NCBI GenBank assembly: GCA_030594725.1
Contig: JAUVEQ010000209.1
Span: 1 to 5,615 of the forward strand
Direction of reading: 5' to 3'
Source of the DNA: Methanobacteriota archaeon
Lineage (GTDB): Archaea > Thermoplasmatota > DTKX01 > GCA-020343715
Length of the DNA: 5,615 bases
Shown in pieces: positions 1 through 5,415 of this stretch. Each line of letters starts with the position of its first letter. Position 1 is the stretch's first letter. A model generated the notes under the pieces. That model was given only the letters and a program-made list of their open reading frames with translations. It was not told the origin of the DNA and searched no databases. The position numbers and the translations under genes are program-made.

Positions 1-694
1 CGGCCTTCACCAGGCAGGTGGCCCTCACCCCGTCGTCGAGGACATGGAAATCGACCTCTGCCGCCGTCACGGGGATGGGATGGCAGTGGGGGATCACCGT
101 GGGAGTGTGCTTGATCCCCCACAGGGCCGCCACGCGGGCGACCTCCAGGACCTCCCCCTTCCTTACGGTGCGTGACCTGATGGCATCCACGGATGCCGGC
201 AAGAGCTCCACGAACCCCTCTGCAAGGGCCCTGCGCGGTACGATCTGCTTGTCGGATACATCCACCATCCCCTTGACCCGTGGGGTCCCAGGGTCCCGTG
301 GCATCTCGCCCTTGACCCAGGTGTCTGGACCGATCTCCTTCTTCCAGATGGGGACCGTGACCTTGAGCTCGTCGATCAGGAACCGGCTAGCGCGGAATGC
401 GTCGTCACGGTGGGTGGCGCTCACGGCGATGAGGACTATGTCCTCGCCAATGCCCATCCTGCCGACCCGGTGGACGATAGATGCCTCCAACAGACCGAAC
501 CGCGCAATGGCCTGGGCACGGATCGCCTCGAGGTTCTGGAGGGCCATCTCCTCGTAGGTCTCCAGTTCAAGACCATCGATGCCATCCTCGCTCCTTACGG
601 TCCCCATGAAGACGACGATGGCTCCCGCCTCGGGACGGCGAACGCTGTCGACGACCTGGTCAAATGGGATCTCCTGCTCGGATACCGTTATCAT
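1..694 (-). CDS. moaE/moaC: MoaE-MoaC fusion protein (molybdopterin synthase large subunit fused to cyclic pyranopterin monophosphate synthase), 3' end cut off by the window
   Basis: An open frame runs from ATG at 694 to the left edge without a stop (231 codons seen). Residues 1-133 read as MoaE, the catalytic subunit of molybdopterin synthase, which puts the dithiolene sulfurs onto cyclic pyranopterin monophosphate. Visible family marks are GAIVVFMGTVR (24-34), ETYEEMA (45-51), HRVGRMGIGED (75-85), SATHRDDAF (92-100) and PIWKKE (115-120), the last holding the family's active-site lysine region. After a linker of about 10 residues, MVDVSDKQ (143-150) begins a MoaC domain with RKGEVLEVAR (178-187) and IPHCHPIP (201-208), including the conserved Lys and Cys-His-Pro of MoaC. 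The MoaC catalytic Asp/Lys near its C-terminus lie beyond the window. I followed the frame through the junction codon by codon and found no stop. The gene starts 5 nt after moaA and must be co-transcribed with it. An internal ATG at residue 143 could also give free MoaC. Confidence 0.9.
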   Translation of the reverse strand, partial: MITVSEQEIPFDQVVDSVRRPEAGAIVVFMGTVRSEDGIDGLELETYEEMALQNLEAIRAQAIARFGLLEASIVHRVGRMGIGEDIVLIAVSATHRDDAFRASRFLIDELKVTVPIWKKEIGPDTWVKGEMPRDPGTPRVKGMVDVSDKQIVPRRALAEGFVELLPASVDAIRSRTVRKGEVLEVARVAALWGIKHTPTVIPHCHPIPVTAAEVDFHVLDDGVRATCLVKA

Positions 695-699
695 GTTCC

Positions 700-1704
700 T
701 CAACCTCTCTTATCTGGTCCAGCTGTCGTGTCCGCCTCGTTCCAGTAGGGTTTCCGTTCGGAGACCACCTTCGTGATCCTGCGCTTCAGCTCCTCGGGCC
801 CCTCACCCTCCCTCAGGGGCTCGAGCAGGTCCTCGACGCACTCGCGGTCGAAGAGGCAACCCTTCACGTAACCGCCCGCGGTCAACCTTATCCGGGTGCA
901 GTTGGCGCAGAACTCCGTGTTGTGCATGGGCATCACCAGCTCAACCTCCACCGGGGCGGGCAGGGCCTCTCCGTCCAGTTCTCCCTCGAGAACGTACCTC
1001 TCGCGGTTGTGCAGGGGGTTCGCGCCGTTCCTCCTACCGGTGGCAAGGAGCCATTCACGGACCCTTCCCAGGTCGGCGTGGTGGTCCGAATAGATCTGGC
1101 TTGAGATCCGCTCCCGCTCGATCTCCAACTCGATTATCTGAAGGACCGCCCCTCTTCCGGCCGCGAACCCGAGGAGGTCTGGGACCTCGTCGTCGTTGAT
1201 GCCCTTCATGAGGACCATGTTCAGCTTCACCGGCGTCAGACCGGCCTCGATGGAGGCATCGATCCCCGCGATGGCATCGGCCAGATGGTCCGAGCCGCAT
1301 ATCCGAACATATCGGTCCGGTCTCAAGGTGTTGAGGGATATGTTCACCCGGGCGAGCCCCGCCTCTCGGAGGGCGGGCACCAATGGTGCAAGGCGGACAC
1401 CGTTTGTGGTCATGGAGACCTCTTCGAACAGGGGCACCACCCGCTGCACGATCTCCACGATGTCATCCCTGACCAGGGGCTCTCCGCCAGTGAGCTTCAA
1501 CTTCCTTACCCCCATGTCGGACGCCACCCTGGCTAGGTCCTCGATCTCCCCTGGGGTCATCGTTCGCTTGATGTGGAGGTTTCCCTCGTTGTGGCAGTAG
1601 AAGCATGCCAGGTTGCATTCCCTGTTGACCGAGATCCTGATGCTGTTGATGGGCCTTCCATGGCCATCGACGAGAGCGCCGCGGGAGCTGGCCCCTCCCG
1701 TCAT
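700..1704 (-). CDS. moaA: GTP 3',8-cyclase MoaA (radical SAM, molybdenum cofactor biosynthesis)
   Basis: MoaA performs the first step of molybdopterin synthesis, the S-adenosylmethionine-radical rearrangement of GTP whose product MoaC turns into cyclic pyranopterin monophosphate. With the ATG at 1704 the protein has 334 residues. SIRISVNRECNLACFYC holds the radical SAM CxxxCxxC triad (Cys30, 34, 37), followed by KLTGGEP (70-76) for SAM binding and TTNG (99-102). The second, substrate-side cluster is carried by FCANC (265-269) and Cys283, with the Arg-Ile-Arg after it that contacts GTP in known MoaAs. CxYCHxEG is typical of archaeal MoaA. The C-terminus ends in KRG and lacks the Gly-Gly tail important in characterised bacterial enzymes. 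A TTG at 1734 would add ten unremarkable residues; I prefer the ATG because MoaA similarity begins only about 20 residues later. It is first gene of a two-gene operon with its own promoter. Confidence 0.93.
   Translation of the reverse strand: MTGGASSRGALVDGHGRPINSIRISVNRECNLACFYCHNEGNLHIKRTMTPGEIEDLARVASDMGVRKLKLTGGEPLVRDDIVEIVQRVVPLFEEVSMTTNGVRLAPLVPALREAGLARVNISLNTLRPDRYVRICGSDHLADAIAGIDASIEAGLTPVKLNMVLMKGINDDEVPDLLGFAAGRGAVLQIIELEIERERISSQIYSDHHADLGRVREWLLATGRRNGANPLHNRERYVLEGELDGEALPAPVEVELVMPMHNTEFCANCTRIRLTAGGYVKGCLFDRECVEDLLEPLREGEGPEELKRRITKVVSERKPYWNEADTTAGPDKRG
703..707 (-). promoter_or_regulatory. Shine-Dalgarno sequence for the moaE-moaC gene
   Basis: Read on the minus strand this is GAGGT, 8 nt before the ATG at 694. 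It overlaps the last codons of moaA and abuts its TGA stop (702-700). This spacing fixes the start of the fusion gene and suggests translational coupling with moaA. Confidence 0.6.
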
Positions 1705-1756
1705 CGCACCCTTGTTACCACCGCACTCGACCAATTGATCCCACGCCCTTCTAGGG

Positions 1757-1784
1757 ATTGATATGCACGACCGAGCATATCGAT
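1757..1784. promoter_or_regulatory. Operator-like inverted repeat over the predicted moa transcription start
   Basis: Two 10-bp arms, ATTGATATGC (1757-1766) and GCATATCGAT (1775-1784), face each other around an 8-bp spacer. Nine of ten positions are complementary, with an unbroken 7-bp core next to the spacer. The repeat lies just downstream of the TATA box and spans roughly -16 to +11 of the predicted start, where a bound dimer would block RNA polymerase. Arms of this size on one DNA face suggest a helix-turn-helix dimer site. A molybdate- or tungstate-sensing ModE-like repressor would make sense for a moa operon, but that is inference. An RNA hairpin is less likely because its upstream arm would be only partly transcribed. 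Confidence 0.5.
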
Positions 1785-1790
1785 GGCATG

Positions 1791-1800
1791 ATATTTAAAA
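1791..1800 (-). promoter_or_regulatory. TATA box of the moa operon promoter
   Basis: The minus strand reads TTTTAAATAT, the most AT-rich block in the 159-bp gap between hypE and moaA and a good match to an archaeal TATA element. With the usual spacing of about 27 bp, transcription would begin near 1768, leaving a leader of about 64 nt before the ATG at 1704 (34 nt before the alternative TTG). hypE lies upstream on the same strand, so this promoter would uncouple moa expression from hypE. Confidence 0.6.
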
Positions 1801-1863
1801 CCGAGGCGTCCAGAGCCTATGGGAGAACGTGGCCAGGCATCGTATGGGGGGTCCCGATGTCCG

Positions 1864-2925
1864 CTAGCAGATCCTGGGTATGGGATCGGACACGGGAGGT
1901 TCGATGACCCTGTGCCCTCCAACGGAGGTCTCCAGCACGACACCATCCACCTCCGTCGTGCCCTTGCCGATGATGGTCGCGTCCCCGCCCCTGGGCAGAC
2001 CCCTCATGGCCTCCACGATCGACCGGGCCTTGTCCGGGACCACGGCCATCAGCACCTTGCCCTCGTTGCCGATCTCGTATGGGTCGATCCCCAGGAGCTC
2101 GCATCCGTGGAGCACGCCCGGCCTGACAGGGATGTCATCCTCCCGAACGAGGATTCCGACATTGCTCTTCACGGCCCACTCGTTGAGGGCGTTGGCGATG
2201 CCGCCCCTGGTGGGGTCCTTGGCCGCGAGGACACCTCCCACGCTCATTGCCGCCTCGACCAGGTGATTGACGGGTCCCACGTCGGAGACCACCTCGGTAT
2301 CGAAGCCATAACCCTCCCTCTGGGCCAGCACGGCAAGTCCGTGGTCCCCCACATGGCCTGTGAGGATGATCGTCGCATCGGAGGACACTTGGCTGTCGAG
2401 GAGCCATCGCTGGCTCCTGCCCGTGGAATCCTCGACGATGCGAGCATTGTGGTCCAAGGTGTGGGTAGGCAGGCCCATGCCTGCGGTGCACACGAAGAGG
2501 CCATCGGCGGCCCCCCTCTCGACGACCTTGGTGTCACCGGTGACGATGGGGACGCCGGCCTCGCGGGCCGTGGCGTCGGCGCTGGCCGTGATGCGTGCCA
2601 GGTCCTCGTTGGGCAGACCCTCCTCCACCACGTACGCCAGGCTCAGGGCGATGGGCTTGGCACCCATGACGGAGACGTCGTTGACGGTGCCCGCGACGGA
2701 GAGCACGCCGATGTCCCCCCCAGGGAAGAAAAGGGGCTTGACGGTATGCATGTCCGTTGTGAACACAACATCGCCCACGACCGCACCATCGTCCAAATCC
2801 TCAAGGGGGACCTCCCCCGCGCTGCGGGAGAAGGGCAGGTTCTTCAGCAGAGTGTCGTGGATGAGCTTCTGCATCCTCTCCCCGCCGGCGCCGTCGGCCA
2901 TGCTGACCAGATTGTCGTCGCTCAC
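1864..2925 (-). CDS. hypE: Hydrogenase maturation protein HypE (carbamoyl dehydratase)
   Basis: HypE receives a carbamoyl group on its C-terminal cysteine from HypF and dehydrates it with ATP to a thiocyanate, the source of the Fe-bound cyanide of [NiFe] hydrogenases; the HypCD complex accepts it. The 353-residue product ends PIPRIC with the acceptor Cys353. The PurM/AIRS-like ATPase fold is marked by DGAGGERM (11-18), FTTDMHTVKPLFFPGGDIG (55-73), GTVNDVSVMGAKP (79-91), IVTGDTKVV (127-135), TGHVGDHG (189-196) and KDPTRGGIANALNEWA (236-251). The frame stays open upstream to 3204, but similarity begins at residue 9 and the TATA element places transcription start on the GTG at 2925; ATG at 2901 is a second choice. 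A stretch around residues 161-180 is about 16 residues longer than I recall for E. coli HypE. It stands alone, divergent from the membrane-protein gene, and probably serves the hydrogenase encoded to the right. Confidence 0.95.
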   Translation of the reverse strand: MSDDNLVSMADGAGGERMQKLIHDTLLKNLPFSRSAGEVPLEDLDDGAVVGDVVFTTDMHTVKPLFFPGGDIGVLSVAGTVNDVSVMGAKPIALSLAYVVEEGLPNEDLARITASADATAREAGVPIVTGDTKVVERGAADGLFVCTAGMGLPTHTLDHNARIVEDSTGRSQRWLLDSQVSSDATIILTGHVGDHGLAVLAQREGYGFDTEVVSDVGPVNHLVEAAMSVGGVLAAKDPTRGGIANALNEWAVKSNVGILVREDDIPVRPGVLHGCELLGIDPYEIGNEGKVLMAVVPDKARSIVEAMRGLPRGGDATIIGKGTTEVDGVVLETSVGGHRVIEPPVSDPIPRIC

Positions 2926-2948
2926 GGTCCTGGGCAGCGGTAATGTCA

Positions 2949-2955
2949 GATAAAA
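2949..2955 (-). promoter_or_regulatory. TATA element of hypE, implying a leaderless transcript
   Basis: The minus strand reads TTTTATC, centred 27 bp before the first base of the GTG at 2925. That is the normal archaeal TATA-to-start distance, so the mRNA should begin at or within a base or two of the start codon. In agreement, no convincing Shine-Dalgarno sequence precedes the GTG (the preceding bases are CTGCCCAGGACC). Confidence 0.5.
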
Positions 2956-3026
2956 GGGTTGTGGCAACGAGGCCCATGGGCGACTCGGGTCCGTTGAGGT
3001 CGGAACCTGGGCACTTAGGGAAAGAT

Positions 3027-3034
3027 GATAATAA
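3027..3034 (+). promoter_or_regulatory. Possible weak TATA element for the membrane-protein gene
   Basis: GATAATAA preceded by GGGAAAG (BRE-like purines) is the only AT-rich block in the right half of the divergent spacer. A start near 3057 would leave about 17 nt before the GTG at 3074, or 38 nt before the GTG at 3095. The match to the archaeal TATA consensus is poor. Confidence 0.25.
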
Positions 3035-3062
3035 CTGTGTCCCCTTCGACATCCCGATACGA

Positions 3063-3072
3063 CCGTTAACGG
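3063..3072. repeat. 10-bp perfect palindrome just before the membrane-protein start
   Basis: CCGTTAACGG is a perfect palindrome ending one base before the GTG at 3074. It would lie in the 5' leader or just after the transcription start, where it could be a regulator site. At this length it may also be chance. Confidence 0.3.
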
Positions 3073-3073
3073 A

Positions 3074-3484
3074 GTGGTCGGGAGTGAAGATTTCGTGAGT
3101 GAAGACCTGAAGGAGGACGGGGAAGGGTCCGTTGGAGACCTGACCTTCGCCGGGGGAGTTCTCTTCTTGCTGACAAGCGTCATGGTCTCGGCCGTCGTCC
3201 TCATCGAAATACTTAGGAACCTGTCGATCCTCGATCCGGTCTACATCATGGGGGCTGGAACCCTCGCCCTAATCAACCTGATAATGACCATCGTCTTCGC
3301 CTTCTCGGTCCTACGGGGCTGGAACAGTTTGCTCATGAACGTCGCCCCCATCGTGCCGTTCATCCTGGTCCTGTGGCCCTTCCACGGGCTGAACCCCCTG
3401 TGGAGGACCTTCCTGATCGCTGGGCTGGGCCTCTTCGGTATCGCCCTGGTCCTGCTGGGATGGTACCGGTCCCGCGGAAGGTGA
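3074..3484 (+). CDS. Small four-helix integral membrane protein, function unknown
   Basis: I do not recognise this protein. It has 136 residues from the GTG at 3074. An acidic N-terminal stretch (residues 1-22, with eight Asp/Glu) is followed by four hydrophobic segments at about 26-47, 57-80, 87-106 and 112-131, then a basic tail (YRSRGR). The charge pattern, acidic before helix 1 and arginines at 48, 81, 111 and at the end, does not settle the topology. There are no cysteines or histidine clusters, so it is unlikely to bind metal or carry electrons. A second GTG at 3095 has a better upstream GGGAGTGA and would give 129 residues. It is the only plus-strand gene, divergent from hypE by about 150 bp and convergent with the hydrogenase protease. 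Its setting among hydrogenase genes hints at a link but proves none. Confidence 0.75.
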   Translation: MVGSEDFVSEDLKEDGEGSVGDLTFAGGVLFLLTSVMVSAVVLIEILRNLSILDPVYIMGAGTLALINLIMTIVFAFSVLRGWNSLLMNVAPIVPFILVLWPFHGLNPLWRTFLIAGLGLFGIALVLLGWYRSRGR

Positions 3485-3509
3485 GCCCCCGGTGACCCGG
3501 CCGATGGCT

Positions 3510-3986
3510 CTACCTCTTACAGCCCCAACCATCGAGTATGCCGAGGGCGGCCCTCGCAGCATCCGGGACAGCTGCCTCCACGGCCGGGGTCAGCTCCTCG
3601 GTGAAGTCCTGGATGTTGTCCACCTCCACACCGACTATCAGGAGCTCCTCGGGCATCCTGTCGGGGTGGACCTTGTGACCCAGTTCCAGGGCGGTGGAGA
3701 AATTGGTGTGATGTGGTGAGTCCGCATGGATCGACTCGTTGAGGTCCTCCACCCGGTAGGTCCTCACTGTGCCAGGTGGGTCCCGGCCGGTCATGACGGC
3801 GTCGATGATGAGGACCCGGTCGAAGTCCATGACGTAGACCAGCAGGTCCAAGCCACCCGTGCATGCCTCCTCGACCACCAGGTCGTCGGACTTTGGGAGA
3901 CGGGAGCGCATGTGCTCCCGCACGTGGAATGCGACTCCGTCGTCGCACAGGATGGGATTCCCGAGGACCAGTACCAGCACTCGCAT
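3510..3986 (-). CDS. [NiFe] hydrogenase maturation protease (HybD/HycI/FrhD family, peptidase M52)
   Basis: Endopeptidases of this family cut the C-terminal extension from the hydrogenase large subunit once nickel is in place. The 158-residue product has the family's usual size and opens with MRVLVLVLGNPILCDDG. The three nickel-sensing residues described for E. coli HybD (Glu16, Asp62, His93) correspond here to Asp16, Asp62 and His92/93 in the SPHHTNF motif, with no offset when the ATG at 3986 is used; this favours it over the GTG at 3995. GVEVDNIQDF (119-128) followed by LTP is also typical. It lies 51 nt after hdrB with no AT-rich promoter in the gap, so it is probably the last gene of the mvhA-hdrC-hdrB transcript. 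The expected substrate is the MvhA precursor encoded in that operon, though FrhA-type subunits elsewhere in the genome are possible. Confidence 0.92.
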   Translation of the reverse strand: MRVLVLVLGNPILCDDGVAFHVREHMRSRLPKSDDLVVEEACTGGLDLLVYVMDFDRVLIIDAVMTGRDPPGTVRTYRVEDLNESIHADSPHHTNFSTALELGHKVHPDRMPEELLIVGVEVDNIQDFTEELTPAVEAAVPDAARAALGILDGWGCKR

Positions 3987-4037
3987 TGCGACCACTCGTT
4001 CCCCCTATGGACCCCGACTAGATGAGCCTTTCCGGTC

Positions 4038-4895
4038 TCAGACCTTCAGCTTGACCGGGATGTCGTGGGCCTCGAAGCCCAGGAGCTTCGGGTCGATGTC
4101 CATCGCCAGGCCGTACAGCTGCGCCAGGTGGAGCACGGGGATGTCGTAATCCTTGCCCAGGGCCTTCTGGCCCTTGTCGTACTGGAGGTGGCAGAAGGGG
4201 CACACGTCTACGATGCAGTCGGCTCCCGCCTCCTTGATGATGTCCATCTTGGCCTTGGTCATGGCCAGTGCGGTATCCGGGTGGCGCGCGCGCACGCCGC
4301 CGCCGGCCCCGCAGCACATCTGCTTGTCCTTGTACTCCAGGCTGCGCGCGCCGGTGAGCTCCACCAGCTTGTCCACCATGGTCGGCCTCTCGGGGTCGTC
4401 GAGCTGCTTGATCTTGGAGGGTTTCAGGAAGTGGCAGCCGTAGTGCACGGCCACATCCAGGTCGAGCTTGCGCTTGAACGATTTCTTGATGGTGTTGTCG
4501 CTCACGTCCTTTGCCAGGAACTCAGCGAAGTGTCTGACCTCGACGCCGTGGGGCGTCACCGTCATGTTGAGTCCCTCCAGTATATCGTTGACATCCCTGA
4601 GGAGAGCGGGGTCCTCCCCCAGCAAGTGGGCCGACTCGAACAGGGAACCGAAGCAACCGTTGCAGACGGTCATGATATTCTGGCCCTGGCGCTCGGCGAG
4701 GGCGATGTTCCGGGCGGCCATGGTGACCCAGGTCTTGACATCGAAACTGCGCGTCACACCAGGGGCCGGGCAGCAGGATGCGCCCTCCAGGTCACGTATG
4801 GAGACCCCGAGCCTCTCGAGGACCTCCCGGGTCGCTGACTCGATGCCAGGGTACCGAAGGGGTGCGATGCATCCAACGAAGAAGGCGAGGTCCAT
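4038..4895 (-). CDS. hdrB: CoB-CoM heterodisulfide reductase subunit B (HdrB)
   Basis: HdrB carries the site where the CoM-S-S-CoB heterodisulfide is reduced, in the cytoplasmic HdrABC complex. The 285-residue protein contains two cysteine-rich CCG domains: VGC (Cys9), ASCCPAPG (Cys41, 42) and CNGC (Cys78, 81) in the first; HYGC (Cys154), CCGAGGG (Cys194, 195) and CPFC (Cys232, 235) in the second. In characterised HdrB these bind two non-cubane [4Fe-4S] clusters, and all expected cysteines are present. Length is normal for the cytoplasmic type, and no membrane segments argue against HdrD. The ATG at 4895 follows the hdrC stop by 4 nt and has GGAG upstream inside the hdrC end, indicating tight coupling. 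In archaea without methanogenesis related HdrB proteins serve other thiol or disulfide reactions, so the substrate is inferred from the MvhA-HdrC context. Confidence 0.95.
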   Translation of the reverse strand: MDLAFFVGCIAPLRYPGIESATREVLERLGVSIRDLEGASCCPAPGVTRSFDVKTWVTMAARNIALAERQGQNIMTVCNGCFGSLFESAHLLGEDPALLRDVNDILEGLNMTVTPHGVEVRHFAEFLAKDVSDNTIKKSFKRKLDLDVAVHYGCHFLKPSKIKQLDDPERPTMVDKLVELTGARSLEYKDKQMCCGAGGGVRARHPDTALAMTKAKMDIIKEAGADCIVDVCPFCHLQYDKGQKALGKDYDIPVLHLAQLYGLAMDIDPKLLGFEAHDIPVKLKV

Positions 4896-4899
4896 GTTA

Positions 4900-5415
4900 T
4901 CACGACTCCTTGATTATCATGAGGAGCCGGGTCTGCTCCATGATGTACTGGACCTGCTTGAGCGCCTCCTTATCCCGAAGAACGGTGTGGGGCACCTCGT
5001 CCAGGCCCAGGTCCTTTCTGAGAGCCATGATCTTGTCGGAGGTCGGGATGAGGTGACCCGTCTCGTAGAGGGTCTTGACCAGGTCCTTGTGGGCTTCAGA
5101 CATGAAACCGGCCCTCACGGCCATGTTCCGGAGAGAGGTGATTATTCCAACGATCTCCACGCCCCGCGGGCAGCGTTCGTAGCACGTGTAGCAAGTCGTG
5201 CAGTACCAGAGGTCGTCCGAGGGAAGGATCAGCTCCGGGAGGCCGAACTGGGCCATGCGGAGTATCTGACGGGTCCTGAAGGCCGTCATCCTCCCCGAGG
5301 GACAACTGCTCGTGCACGTTCCACACTGGAAGCACAGGTTAACCGTCTCGCCCACGTCGTCGATCAGCGTTGATTTCCACGCGGTGTCCGGGACATTATC
5401 AGCAGCCATCCTCAT
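4900..5415 (-). CDS. hdrC: CoB-CoM heterodisulfide reductase subunit C (HdrC)
   Basis: HdrC passes electrons from the flavin subunit HdrA to HdrB. The 171-residue protein carries two [4Fe-4S] binding motifs, CFQCGTCTSSCP (Cys28, 31, 34, 38) and CTTCYTCYERCP (Cys72, 75, 78, 82), spaced as in HdrC, followed by a helical C-terminal half without further cysteines. The N-terminus MRMAADN fits the family length. The frame is open back to 5544, but that part overlaps the end of mvhA and looks non-coding. The ATG at 5415 shares one base with the mvhA TGA stop; ATG at 5409 is equally possible and lies at a better distance from the Shine-Dalgarno. The order mvhA-hdrC-hdrB suggests subunits of one electron-bifurcating MvhADG-HdrABC complex, in which H2 oxidation drives ferredoxin and heterodisulfide reduction. 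Confidence 0.95.
   Translation of the reverse strand: MRMAADNVPDTAWKSTLIDDVGETVNLCFQCGTCTSSCPSGRMTAFRTRQILRMAQFGLPELILPSDDLWYCTTCYTCYERCPRGVEIVGIITSLRNMAVRAGFMSEAHKDLVKTLYETGHLIPTSDKIMALRKDLGLDEVPHTVLRDKEALKQVQYIMEQTRLLMIIKES

Noticed and set aside
1701..1946. An 81-codon minus-strand frame crossing the hypE-moaA gap
   Set aside because: It overlaps the end of hypE and the start of moaA in a different frame, spans the promoter, and has no recognisable features; I see no gene in the gap.
1819..2943. A 374-codon open frame on the plus strand, antisense to hypE
   Set aside because: Its composition is the His/Asp/Gly/Val-rich pattern produced opposite a GC-rich gene, it has no recognisable motif, and hypE on the other strand has full family conservation over the same bases.
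2926..3204. N-terminal extension of hypE up to 3204
   Set aside because: The added residues overlap the divergent gene, show no similarity to HypE, and would lie upstream of the hypE TATA element.
3485..3509. Terminator hairpin between the convergent membrane-protein and protease genes
   Set aside because: CCGGTGACCCGG can form only a 4-bp stem and no T-run follows on either strand, so it does not meet archaeal or bacterial terminator expectations.
4065..5373. Long plus-strand open frames opposite hdrB and hdrC (257 and 301 codons)
   Set aside because: They mirror highly conserved HdrB and HdrC codons; the translations are low-complexity and motif-free.
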